In this document: one piece after another, positions 1 through 7,811 of the stretch
Numbering within the stretch: the stretch's first letter is position 1
How the letters are laid out: each line of letters starts with the position of its first letter
Source: Variovorax sp. PAMC28562
GTDB lineage: Bacteria > Pseudomonadota > Gammaproteobacteria > Burkholderiales > Burkholderiaceae_C
Assembly (NCBI RefSeq): GCF_014303735.1
Contig: NZ_CP060296.1
Coordinates: 1,747,501 to 1,811,500 of the forward strand
Direction: 5' to 3'
DNA: 64,000 nucleotides
Made by a program: the position numbers and the translations under genes
Notes under the pieces: generated by a model
Told to the model about the DNA's origin: nothing
What the model saw: the letters and a program-made list of their open reading frames with translations, nothing else
Database searches by the model: none

Positions 1-197
1 AAAGCCTGCTCGAAGCAGGGCAGTTCATCGCGACGCTGGAGCATCGGCAGGGGTTGAAGATTGCGTGTCCTGAAGAGATTGCGTGGCGACGTGGGTACAT
101 CAATGCGGCTCAGTTGGAACGGTTGGCCGCGCCGCTGCAGAAGAGTGGGTATGGGCGGTATCTGACGCGGCTGTTGGCGGATGAGGTGCGCTCTTGA
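1..197 (+). CDS. rmlA: Glucose-1-phosphate thymidylyltransferase, C-terminal fragment
   Basis: Only the last 64 codons lie in the window, read from position 3 to a TGA at 195–197. The peptide contains GLKIACPEEIAWRRGYI followed by a short helical tail ending in LLADEVRS, which matches the C-terminus of RmlA/RfbA. That enzyme makes dTDP-glucose from dTTP and glucose-1-phosphate, the first step of dTDP-L-rhamnose synthesis. The rest of the gene, and presumably rmlB and rmlD, lie to the left. The partner epimerase rmlC sits about 5 kb downstream, so the rhamnose genes have been separated by inserted genes. Confidence 0.88.
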   Translation, partial: SLLEAGQFIATLEHRQGLKIACPEEIAWRRGYINAAQLERLAAPLQKSGYGRYLTRLLADEVRS

Positions 198-231
198 GGT
201 CTTCGTTTGCGGTTAAAGGCGCCCGACGTTT

Positions 232-1746
232 ATGACTCGCCCTCGCTTCAGCGTCGTCATCCCCACGCGCAATCGGGCGGACACGCTTCGGTCATCGCTG
301 GCAACCTGCATCGACCAGAATTTCGACGATTACGAAATCGTCGTGTGTGACAACGGCGAGGGCGCCGAAGCCGAGCAGGTCGTTCGTGACGCCGCCTCTC
401 CGCGGGTTCGCTACCTTGCGCCGACTCAACCACTTGCCATGAGCGCCAATTGGGAGAGAGCCGTCTCCGAAGCGCAAGGCGAGTACATCACCGTGCTGGG
501 CGACGACGATGGCCTCATGCCGTACGCCCTGGCCGAACTCGACGCGCTGATTACGAAATACGAGACGCAGGCCGTCGTCTGGCAGCGTGGCATCTACACC
601 TGGCCGACCATCGGCGTTCCGGGTGAGGCAGACCTGTTACGCGTGCCTCTTGCAAGAAGCGTCGTGGAGATGAACGGCCGAGAGCAGATCCTCAAGGCGG
701 TGCGCTTCGAAGCTGGCTACGACACCTTGCCGATGATTTACTCCGCGGTTGTTCATCGGGACCTTATCGAGCGCCACCAGCAATTGGCTGGCAGGATGTT
801 CCTTAACGTCTACCCGGATGTCTATTCCGCATTCGGCCTCGGATACCTTGCAGATCGCTACATCTGGACTAGCGTGCCGATGGGCATCGCGGGCCTTTCC
901 CGTGCCAGCAATGGCGTAGCCACGCTGATGAACACTAGCAACAACGCTGTGTCGACCGACTTCGATCGTCTCAATGCGGCTTTTGGTTACATCCGCCATC
1001 CGAGGGTTCCAGACAAGATGATTCTGGGTCCAGTGCATGTCGTGGACTGCTTCCTGCACGCGAAAGACGCCCTGTTTCCCCATGACGATTCGCTTGTAGT
1101 CGATCGAAAGGCTTTCACGGTGCAATGCCTTGCGGCCATCTTCGACGTCGATCAATCTCGGCGGCAGGAAGCGCGACTAATCGTCCGGGCGTCGCTGGCC
1201 GACAATCAGTCGCTGCTGGACTGGTTTGATTCTGAAGCACCTGATTTGCCGCCCGGCAAAATATTCAGTTTCCAGCCTCTGCAGCTCGGCTTCGATGGTT
1301 CCATGCTGAGCTTGCGTACCACGCCCTATGACGTCAAGGACATCGCGGGCGCGGTTACTTTGACAACCCAGCTGCTCGGGCTGACCTCGGGGCAAATTAC
1401 TTACGAGGTTGCTTCGTGGGAGCAGATGCACGCATCCGTCGCAAATGCCTGGAAGACGGCAGAGGTGGCACAACAGGCGCAGGCAGCAGCCCAGGCAGAA
1501 ACCGCGGAACAGGGCACGTACATCCTTGCTGCCGGTGCGCAGGTGGAACAAGCAGAGTTGGAGTTGCAAGCTTCCCGGCGACAAGTGGAGCAGCTGCAAA
1601 TCGAGCGGACTATCGCAGCAGAGGCGGTTGCCCAACTGCAGCACCAACTGGGAGAAGCACAGCTCGCCGCGTCTTTGAGGTACGTTCCCAAAAGGCTTCT
1701 TGCCAAGTTGACAGGGCGGAGTCCGAAGGGCAAATTGACGCGATGA
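232..1746 (+). CDS. Family 2 glycosyltransferase with C-terminal coiled coil
   Basis: The 504-residue protein opens with a GT-A fold: FSVVIPTRNRADTL at residues 6–19, then a nucleotide/metal site LGDDDG near residue 90. This is typical of inverting GT2 enzymes that transfer a sugar from an NDP-sugar to a lipid-linked glycan at the cytoplasmic face. The middle 250 residues have no motif I recognise. Residues about 400–480 are Ala/Gln/Glu-rich and heptad-like, so probably a coiled coil, and a short basic tail follows. It starts 34 bases after rmlA and is followed 7 bases later by an RmlC-like gene, so it is likely co-transcribed. Donor and acceptor cannot be assigned. Confidence 0.82.
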   Translation: MTRPRFSVVIPTRNRADTLRSSLATCIDQNFDDYEIVVCDNGEGAEAEQVVRDAASPRVRYLAPTQPLAMSANWERAVSEAQGEYITVLGDDDGLMPYALAELDALITKYETQAVVWQRGIYTWPTIGVPGEADLLRVPLARSVVEMNGREQILKAVRFEAGYDTLPMIYSAVVHRDLIERHQQLAGRMFLNVYPDVYSAFGLGYLADRYIWTSVPMGIAGLSRASNGVATLMNTSNNAVSTDFDRLNAAFGYIRHPRVPDKMILGPVHVVDCFLHAKDALFPHDDSLVVDRKAFTVQCLAAIFDVDQSRRQEARLIVRASLADNQSLLDWFDSEAPDLPPGKIFSFQPLQLGFDGSMLSLRTTPYDVKDIAGAVTLTTQLLGLTSGQITYEVASWEQMHASVANAWKTAEVAQQAQAAAQAETAEQGTYILAAGAQVEQAELELQASRRQVEQLQIERTIAAEAVAQLQHQLGEAQLAASLRYVPKRLLAKLTGRSPKGKLTR

Positions 1747-1753
1747 ACGAGAG

Positions 1754-2311
1754 ATGACCACGCGCTTCAAATTTATCGAGACACCATTGTCTGGACTGGT
1801 CAGCGTCCAGCGGCAGCGCACCGAAGATCCGCGCGGCTTTTTCAGCCGACTCTTCTGCGCTGAAGAATTGGCGGCGATCGGCTTCTCTGGATCCGTTGCG
1901 CAAATCAATCACACGCTAACGCGACGGCGTGGTTCGGTACGCGGCCTGCACTTTCAACGTCCGCCGCATGGCGAGGTGAAGCTCGTGAGTTGTTTGAGCG
2001 GCGGAGTGTTCGATGTCGCGGTTGACATTCGCAGGGAGTCGCCCACGTTCCTACAATGGCACGCAGAGCATCTGAGCGCGGAGAACGGTCGCAGCTTGCT
2101 GATCCCGCAAGGCTTTGCGCATGGTTTCCAGGCACTCAGCGAAGATGCGCAACTACTGTATCTACATTCGGCGCCCTATCAGCCCGGCGCAGAAGGCGCG
2201 CTGAATCTTCGGGATCCCAATTTGGCGATCAAGTGGCCATTGCCGCTTGCCGATATCTCCGAACGCGACGCCGGCCATCCGCTTCTTGACAATAGCTTTA
2301 AGGGAATTTGA
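1754..2311 (+). CDS. RmlC-like NDP-4-keto-6-deoxysugar epimerase (divergent paralogue)
   Basis: A 185-residue cupin of the dTDP-4-dehydrorhamnose 3,5-epimerase family. DPRGFFSR near the N-terminus and the catalytic-His motif VRGLHFQ are present, as are a family-position Tyr in APYQPGAEG and the Asp in LRDP. The residues needed for proton abstraction at C3/C5 therefore appear intact. It is clearly different from the canonical RmlC at 5251–5799, so it probably acts on another substrate. It is followed directly by a sugar C-methyltransferase and a ketoreductase, the arrangement of branched-chain deoxysugar pathways in which a 3-epimerase partners a 3-C-methyltransferase. Whether it is a 3-, 5- or 3,5-epimerase cannot be read from the sequence. 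Confidence 0.85.
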   Translation: MTTRFKFIETPLSGLVSVQRQRTEDPRGFFSRLFCAEELAAIGFSGSVAQINHTLTRRRGSVRGLHFQRPPHGEVKLVSCLSGGVFDVAVDIRRESPTFLQWHAEHLSAENGRSLLIPQGFAHGFQALSEDAQLLYLHSAPYQPGAEGALNLRDPNLAIKWPLPLADISERDAGHPLLDNSFKGI

Positions 2312-2313
2312 TT

Positions 2314-3540
2314 GTGAGATGCCGCCATTGCCAGGCAGAGGTCGAGCTGCCGTTCATCGATTTGGCGACGGCGCCGCCATCTAATGCGTACCTTCGCCCG
2401 GCGCAATTGAGCGCACCCGAGACGTTCTTTCCATTGCGCGTGCGTGTCTGCACATCATGTTGGCTGGTCCAGACGGAAGACTATGCAGACCATGCACAAC
2501 TTTTTGCGAGCGACTATGCGTATTTCAGTTCAACATCGAGCGCGTGGCTTCAGCATTCTGCGCGTTATGTCGAAATGGTCACCAAACGCTTCGCGCTGCG
2601 CGAGAACTCATACGTCATAGAAATCGCCTCCAACGATGGCTACCTGCTCCAATACATGCGTCAAGCGGGCATCGGCTGTCTTGGCATCGAACCGACTGCC
2701 AGCACGGCGGCAGCGGCGCGGGGCAAGGGAATAGAGGTGATTGAGGAATTTTTCGGCGAAGACCTGGGCCGGCGCCTTGCGCAGCAAGGTCGGCAAGCCG
2801 ACTTGATGATTGCCAACAACGTGCTCGCACATGTGCCGGGCATCAACGATTTCGTCACGGGGTTCGTGCAGGCGCTAAAGCCGCAAGGCGTGGTCACCTT
2901 CGAATTTCCTCACCTACTGCGCATGGTGGCCGAGTGTCAGTTCGACACCATCTACCACGAGCACTTCTCATACCTGTCTCTGGTCGCGGTGCAACGCGTG
3001 CTCGAGCGCAACGGGCTCACGGTCTTCGATGTCGAGGAACTGCAGACGCATGGAGGGAGCTTGCGGGTGTTCGCGCAACGGCTCGACACCGGGAAGCGCG
3101 CGGTCGACTCGTCCGTTGGTACGTTACTGCGGCGCGAGCGCACCGCCGGCGTCGAAAGTACGGCTTACTACGAGGGATTTCAGAGCCGGGCAGACGACAT
3201 CCGAGACGGACTCATGACCTATCTGGTCGAAGCCCGTCGCCAAGGCCGACGGGTCGGCGCATACGGTGCCGCAGCCAAGGGCAATACGTTGCTGAACTAC
3301 ACGGGTGTGCGCGCCGGGCTGCTGCCCTGGGTAGTTGACCGCAGCCCCGGTAAGCACGGCATGTACATGCCTGGCAGCCGCGTTCCGATCGTCGATGAAG
3401 AGTATCTCCGGCGGGAGCGCCCAGATGACGTGCTGCTGCTGCCCTGGAACCTCAAAGAAGAGTTGATGGCGCAACTCGAGTACGTCCGTGATTGGGGCGG
3501 CCGCTTCGTTGTCGCCGTGCCGAGGATCCAGGTGCTGTGA
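2314..3540 (+). CDS. SAM-dependent sugar 3-C-methyltransferase (TcaB9/TylCIII/NovU type)
   Basis: The 408-residue protein has the three-part layout of NDP-4-keto-6-deoxyhexose C-methyltransferases. An N-terminal zinc-binding segment has CRHC at the start and CTSC near residue 50. A SAM-binding Rossmann domain follows (EIASNDGYLLQYM near residue 110). A C-terminal domain contains YGAAAKGNTLLNY. The signature FDTIYHEHFSYLS near residue 212 holds the Glu-His pair proposed as catalytic in this family. The GTG start at 2314 has AAGGGA eight bases upstream; a TTG at 2308 is possible but sits too close to that site. It overlaps the next gene by GTGA. It probably adds a methyl branch at C3 of a 4-keto-6-deoxysugar, using the product of the preceding epimerase. 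Confidence 0.87.
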   Translation: MRCRHCQAEVELPFIDLATAPPSNAYLRPAQLSAPETFFPLRVRVCTSCWLVQTEDYADHAQLFASDYAYFSSTSSAWLQHSARYVEMVTKRFALRENSYVIEIASNDGYLLQYMRQAGIGCLGIEPTASTAAAARGKGIEVIEEFFGEDLGRRLAQQGRQADLMIANNVLAHVPGINDFVTGFVQALKPQGVVTFEFPHLLRMVAECQFDTIYHEHFSYLSLVAVQRVLERNGLTVFDVEELQTHGGSLRVFAQRLDTGKRAVDSSVGTLLRRERTAGVESTAYYEGFQSRADDIRDGLMTYLVEARRQGRRVGAYGAAAKGNTLLNYTGVRAGLLPWVVDRSPGKHGMYMPGSRVPIVDEEYLRRERPDDVLLLPWNLKEELMAQLEYVRDWGGRFVVAVPRIQVL

Positions 3541-4385
3541 CGAGGATTGCCGTTACAGGTGCGAGCGGATTTGTTGGCCGTCACGTGTTGAAGGCGCTGC
3601 AGAACGCCGGAAATAAGAGCGTGACCACCGTGTCGCGCACTGAAGCAAAAGATTGGCTCCCCGACGGAATGAGACACGTGCGAATGGATCTGTCGGATCC
3701 GCCGGCAGCGGCTTACGAAGCCTTGGGCCGGCCAGACGTGTTGATCCACCTGGCTTGGGGCGGGTTGCCACATTACGACTCGTACCATCACTATGAAATC
3801 GAGTTGCCATCGAGCTACCGATTTTTGAAAGCATTGGTCTACCAAGGTCTGCCGTCGATGCTATGCGTCGGAACCTGCTTTGAGTACGGCATGCGAAACG
3901 GCGTGCTCGACGAGTCTCTTGCCGCCTTGCCACACAACGCCTACGCGTTCGCGAAGGACTCGCTCAGGCGACAGTTGGAATTTCTCCGTGAAGGCAAGTC
4001 TTTCCAGCTGACATGGGCGCGCCTGTTCTACATGTATGGGACGGGCCAGACACCGGGCTCTTTGTACGGTCAGTTCAGTGCTGCAGTGGAACGTGGCGAG
4101 GCCCGTTTCCCCATGTCGGCCGGCGAACAATTGCGCGACTATCTATCGGTCGAGAATGTTGCACAAAATATCGTCGAGTTGGCAATGCGTGCGCCTGATG
4201 CAGGTGTCGTCAACGTTTGCGCCGGAAGCCCGATTTCAGTTCGCACTCTGGTCGAAGGTTGGGCGCTCGAGCGCAAATGGGACGGCGTGCTAGCACTCGG
4301 CCAAGTCCCCTATCCGCCCCACGAGCCGATGGCGTTCTGGGGCAGCAGCGCCAAGCTCAGACGGTTGCTGGAGTCGGCCACATGA
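3537..4385 (+). CDS. NAD(P)-dependent NDP-sugar reductase/epimerase (extended SDR)
   Basis: A 282-residue extended short-chain dehydrogenase. The cofactor loop GASGFVGRH lies at residues 7–15 and the active-site pair YAFAK near residue 140. The GTG start overlaps the methyltransferase stop (GTGA), which implies translational coupling; an upstream ATG at 3492 would lie within the previous gene and add a non-homologous leader. Position after an epimerase and a C-methyltransferase suggests it reduces the 4-keto group of the methylated sugar, as the last reductases of mycarose or noviose synthesis do. The exact substrate and the stereochemistry of reduction are inference. Confidence 0.82.
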   Translation: MTRIAVTGASGFVGRHVLKALQNAGNKSVTTVSRTEAKDWLPDGMRHVRMDLSDPPAAAYEALGRPDVLIHLAWGGLPHYDSYHHYEIELPSSYRFLKALVYQGLPSMLCVGTCFEYGMRNGVLDESLAALPHNAYAFAKDSLRRQLEFLREGKSFQLTWARLFYMYGTGQTPGSLYGQFSAAVERGEARFPMSAGEQLRDYLSVENVAQNIVELAMRAPDAGVVNVCAGSPISVRTLVEGWALERKWDGVLALGQVPYPPHEPMAFWGSSAKLRRLLESAT

Positions 4386-4463
4386 TTTTTATGAATTCCC
4401 ACCATTCGATGGAGTCGATTTTGCAATGTGCGTTCGACTCCCTTGTTGCAAAGGCAGGTCAAG

Positions 4464-5201
4464 ATGAGCTTTGATGAAGAAGTAACACGTCGGATCGCGA
4501 CCAACGGCGAGAGCGCAGCTCTTCGCGATGCCGCCACCCGGCTGATGACGGTCTCTACAGAGGCGGGCTATTCGTACAATTTCAGTTGGCTCGGGCGCCC
4601 GATCATTCAGTACCCCCAAGACATCCTGGCAATGCAGGAAATCCTTTGGCGTGTGCAACCCGAACTGGTGATTGAAACAGGCATCGCACACGGCGGCTCG
4701 CTGATTTTCTGGGCCTCTATGTTGGAGCTCAATGCGGCCTGCGGTGGGCCTTCCGATGCGCGAGTGGTTGGCCTGGACATCGACATCCGCGCGCACAATC
4801 GAGAGGCGATTGAAGCGCATCCAATGTTCAAGCGCATCTCGATGATCGAAGGATCAAGCATCGCTCCGGATATCGTCGAAAAAGTGCGCTCGCTCGCGGC
4901 CGGAAAAAACCGAGTGCTGGTGTGTCTCGACAGCAACCATACGCACGCGCACGTGCTCGCCGAGCTCGAGGCGTATGCGCCATTGGTGACGCCAGGCAGC
5001 TATTGCGTGGTGTTCGATACGATCGTCGAGCAACAGCCCAAGAGCTTCTACCCCGATCGCCCGTGGGGCCCGGGAGACAATCCGATGACGGCGGCGCGCA
5101 AGTACCTCGAGTCGCATCCCGAGTTCGAAGTCGACCGCTCTATCGACCACAAGCTCCTGTTGAGCGTCGCTCCGGAAGGCTATCTTCGTCGCGTCCGATG
5201 A
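4464..5201 (+). CDS. CmcI/cephalosporin-hydroxylase-family methyltransferase
   Basis: A 245-residue protein with the features of the CmcI family (rhamnosyl O-methyltransferase and cephalosporin hydroxylase-like proteins). The SAM-binding loop is VIETGIAHGGSLIFWA near residue 70, a metal/SAM acidic motif VVGLDIDIR follows, and VLVCLDSNHTHAHV lies near residue 155. The ATG at 4464 was chosen because homologous sequence begins there; an ATG at 4428 only adds 12 unrelated residues. In polysaccharide loci such proteins usually O-methylate a deoxysugar hydroxyl. It lies between the branched-sugar genes and rmlC, so a rhamnose or 3-C-methyl sugar is the likely acceptor, but this is inference. Confidence 0.8.
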   Translation: MSFDEEVTRRIATNGESAALRDAATRLMTVSTEAGYSYNFSWLGRPIIQYPQDILAMQEILWRVQPELVIETGIAHGGSLIFWASMLELNAACGGPSDARVVGLDIDIRAHNREAIEAHPMFKRISMIEGSSIAPDIVEKVRSLAAGKNRVLVCLDSNHTHAHVLAELEAYAPLVTPGSYCVVFDTIVEQQPKSFYPDRPWGPGDNPMTAARKYLESHPEFEVDRSIDHKLLLSVAPEGYLRRVR

Positions 5202-5250
5202 ACGCCCAGTCACCTATGTCCATACGGTTGTTATTGAACGGAGACAGCGC

Positions 5251-5799
5251 ATGAGAGTTACCAAGACGGCGATCGAAGGAGTCCTCATCATCGAGCCCAA
5301 GGTGTTCGGCGATGCCCGCGGCTTCTTTTTTGAGAGCTTCAACAATAAGGCCTTCGACGAGGCGATCGGTCGGCATGTGGAGTTCGTTCAGGACAATCAT
5401 TCGCGCTCGGCCAGGGGGGTGCTGCGCGGACTGCATTACCAGATCCAGCGCCCGCAGGGGAAGCTGGTTCGCGTGATCAGCGGCGCCGTGTTCGACGTGG
5501 CGGTCGACATCCGCAAGTCGTCCGCGACCTTCGGGGAATGGGTGGGCGTGGAGCTCACCGCCGAGAACCAGAAGCAGATGTGGGTGCCCGAGGGCTTCGC
5601 GCACGGTTTCGTGGTCTTGAGCGAAACCGCGGACTTCCTCTACAAGACGACGGACTACTACGCGCCCGCGTACGAGCGCTGCATCGTCTGGAACGACGCG
5701 CTCCTGCGCATTGACTGGGGTATTCAGCTTGCCGACGTGAAATTATCCGCAAAAGACACAAAAGGTGCCGGCTTTTTCAATGCAGAGGTCTTCGCCTAG
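5251..5799 (+). CDS. rmlC: dTDP-4-dehydrorhamnose 3,5-epimerase
   Basis: The 182 residues match canonical RmlC over the full length. GDARGFFFESFN is at the N-terminus, the His motif LRGLHYQIQ follows, then VPEGFAHGF, the catalytic-Tyr region YKTTDYYAPAYE and the Asp in VWNDA. It converts dTDP-4-keto-6-deoxyglucose to dTDP-4-keto-L-rhamnose before reduction by RmlD. It is the last gene of the rightward block that begins with rmlA and faces a convergent membrane-protein gene across a palindromic hairpin. Confidence 0.95.
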   Translation: MRVTKTAIEGVLIIEPKVFGDARGFFFESFNNKAFDEAIGRHVEFVQDNHSRSARGVLRGLHYQIQRPQGKLVRVISGAVFDVAVDIRKSSATFGEWVGVELTAENQKQMWVPEGFAHGFVVLSETADFLYKTTDYYAPAYERCIVWNDALLRIDWGIQLADVKLSAKDTKGAGFFNAEVFA

Positions 5800-5824
5800 C
5801 TGATCGTAACTTGCCAGCGCGAGA

Positions 5825-5845
5825 AGCAGGAGTTGAACTCCTGCT
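5825..5845. terminator. Perfect hairpin between convergent genes
   Basis: AGCAGGAGTT and AACTCCTGCT form a perfect 10-base inverted repeat around a single G. It lies 26 bases after the rmlC stop and overlaps the last codons and stop of the convergent membrane-protein gene. Neither side has an immediate run of T, so it is not a textbook intrinsic terminator. Its position suggests a bidirectional terminator or mRNA-end stabiliser. Confidence 0.5.
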
Positions 5846-7811
5846 AGTGATCTGGATAACGGATTTTTTCCAGCCCGACGCCCAAAGGGCGGTCATCATC
5901 CGACAAAGCCAATTGTTTAGGTGAGCGGAAGTGATCTGCAGTAATAGTTATGAGTACTCGATTCTTCGAGTCGCATGAATTTTTACTAACAAGGATTGGG
6001 ATGACCTGCACGGCTCCACCCAGCACACCTTCAAAAAGTATATCTCTACCGTTTGCGATGCGCAGCATTGTAGGTGGGTTTCCGGGCGCTGTGAATGGGC
6101 GAATAGTGACGTCCACTTTGAAGCTATTCGTATCACCAAGCTTGCACGGAGCGCTCAACTGCGCGGGCGCTTTGGACCATATTCCCCACGATTCGGCCCG
6201 GTGCCAGCCGGAGCCTAAAAGGCCGAGAGAAAAGTCCCCCTCCCGAAAAAAGTATGAGCGTGTCTCGGCCAACATTTGCGGAGCCCCCGTACCTACAATT
6301 CGAATATAGCGAATTTCCGAAGAGCGGCGTCTAGCTTCCGCGATCTCCTTCAAAATAATATCCTTCGTGAAAACACAATGAGCTGGCAAGGAAATCCGAC
6401 CTGCGTCTCTGTTGGGAAATACAAGCGCCTTGTCGCATGATGGCCCGACAATTGCGGAAAGAGACTGTGTAGCTACGCTATCTCCGCTGTCAGAAAATCG
6501 TTTTGCAAAGACCTCTGTCGGTGGGTCGTATAGCGAAGGCGCATAGGTTTGTAAAAAAGACGACAAAGGCGAAGGGGTTACGTAGCTTTCCGGCTGCCTT
6601 GGATCATAAATGTAGGAATTTATTCCGAAGTAGATTGCGAGTGCTGCGAGCACCGACGTTGTCAAATAGATCTTCGCCTGTGTGAGCAAACGATTGCCAA
6701 GAAAAATTGCAAAAGGGTAAAAAACAGGAATGTACCATAACGCGTATCGTGCCAAGCCGGGCGTTGCGCCAGAATTGAGAGTAGTCGTCGATGACTGCGC
6801 AAATAGGTTAATTGACAGGTAGGCTACTATAAAAAGAATTTGCGGTGAAGCAAGCTTATCGCGTTTGATTCCTGAAACAAAGAAAAGCATTGCAAATACG
6901 ATCAACAATCCGAGTGGCCAATTGGGGAACAAACCAAGATCAGGATCAAACAGCCAAACATAAGAGGTAAAAAAATTCCCGCCAATTTTCGCGCCGCCCG
7001 CTAGCAATTGCGGAGTAGGAACACCAAAGCGTGTAAAATAATACAGTGGATGAACTATTATTAGAAGGCCAACGCCAACGGCGCCAATGAACTCCCGTCC
7101 TTCAGGTTTGCAGGTGCGCGGTAACAAAAAGCGTATAAGCAAAAGAAGAATAGAAAGTATCGCAAAGGAAGGATTTTGTGTCGCAGCGACTGCCATACAG
7201 CCAGCAGCTGCAACATAGCGTTTCTGAGAAACCAGGATGAACGTGCTTAGTGCAAGAGAATAAGTAAAGAACTCTGTATGCACTTTGTCCGCAAACCAAA
7301 CCATTGGTGAGCAGATTGTCAAGGCGAGCACGACGCCAGCACCGAGGGCGCCACGAGCTCGATATGCGAGGCGCATTGGTATGAAAAAGAGGAACGCGTG
7401 CCACGCTAGAAAAGCACTTTGAACCGAAATTTCAATTCCCGCCGATTCGACCAATTTTGCAAGAAATGCAGGCGGGAGACTGTAAAACCAAAAATGGTTA
7501 AAATCAGCTGTTTCTCCGAGATTTAGCGCCGGAAAGGTATTGCGCAGGATGTCCGAACTAACCAAGCCTTTGATTTGATTGGATGCGTATAGCAGGCCAT
7601 AGTCGTCATAGGCCCCTGCCGTCATCCAGGGCACATTATGATTCTTGATTGCCAAAAACAAGCCGTAGTATTCGGAGCCGTCCCCGACTCTTAGAGGGGT
7701 GTTGTAGAAAAGCGTCGAGAATAATAGGCCAACAATTACAGCGAGTGCGACATCGATCTTCCAAGATGAAATTTTGTCTTGGGTTGGACTGCTATTAAAG
7801 ACGCTGCTCAC
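5844..7811 (-). CDS. Polytopic membrane protein, probable GT-C-type glycosyltransferase
   Basis: The 655-residue protein has about ten to eleven hydrophobic segments in residues 20–400, the first near WKIDVALAVIVGLLF. A soluble, probably periplasmic, region of about 250 residues follows. The first long loop begins after LRVGDGSEYY, an acidic site where GT-C enzymes carry catalytic residues. GT-C proteins use polyprenyl-phosphate sugars on the outer face of the inner membrane. The GTG start overlaps the stop of the FAD oxidoreductase gene (GTGA). The gene is visibly AT-richer than its neighbours, with many A/T third positions and ATA and AAA codons, which points to recent acquisition. No specific family is recognised with confidence, so the function is inferred from topology and neighbours. 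Confidence 0.7.
   Translation of the reverse strand: MSSVFNSSPTQDKISSWKIDVALAVIVGLLFSTLFYNTPLRVGDGSEYYGLFLAIKNHNVPWMTAGAYDDYGLLYASNQIKGLVSSDILRNTFPALNLGETADFNHFWFYSLPPAFLAKLVESAGIEISVQSAFLAWHAFLFFIPMRLAYRARGALGAGVVLALTICSPMVWFADKVHTEFFTYSLALSTFILVSQKRYVAAAGCMAVAATQNPSFAILSILLLLIRFLLPRTCKPEGREFIGAVGVGLLIIVHPLYYFTRFGVPTPQLLAGGAKIGGNFFTSYVWLFDPDLGLFPNWPLGLLIVFAMLFFVSGIKRDKLASPQILFIVAYLSINLFAQSSTTTLNSGATPGLARYALWYIPVFYPFAIFLGNRLLTQAKIYLTTSVLAALAIYFGINSYIYDPRQPESYVTPSPLSSFLQTYAPSLYDPPTEVFAKRFSDSGDSVATQSLSAIVGPSCDKALVFPNRDAGRISLPAHCVFTKDIILKEIAEARRRSSEIRYIRIVGTGAPQMLAETRSYFFREGDFSLGLLGSGWHRAESWGIWSKAPAQLSAPCKLGDTNSFKVDVTIRPFTAPGNPPTMLRIANGRDILFEGVLGGAVQVIPILVSKNSCDSKNRVLITITADHFRSPKQLALSDDDRPLGVGLEKIRYPDH

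Noticed and set aside
5825..5845. Insertion-sequence end or attachment site at the perfect palindrome
   Set aside because: No matching copy elsewhere was noticed, no transposase is nearby, and the position between convergent stops fits a terminator-like hairpin better.
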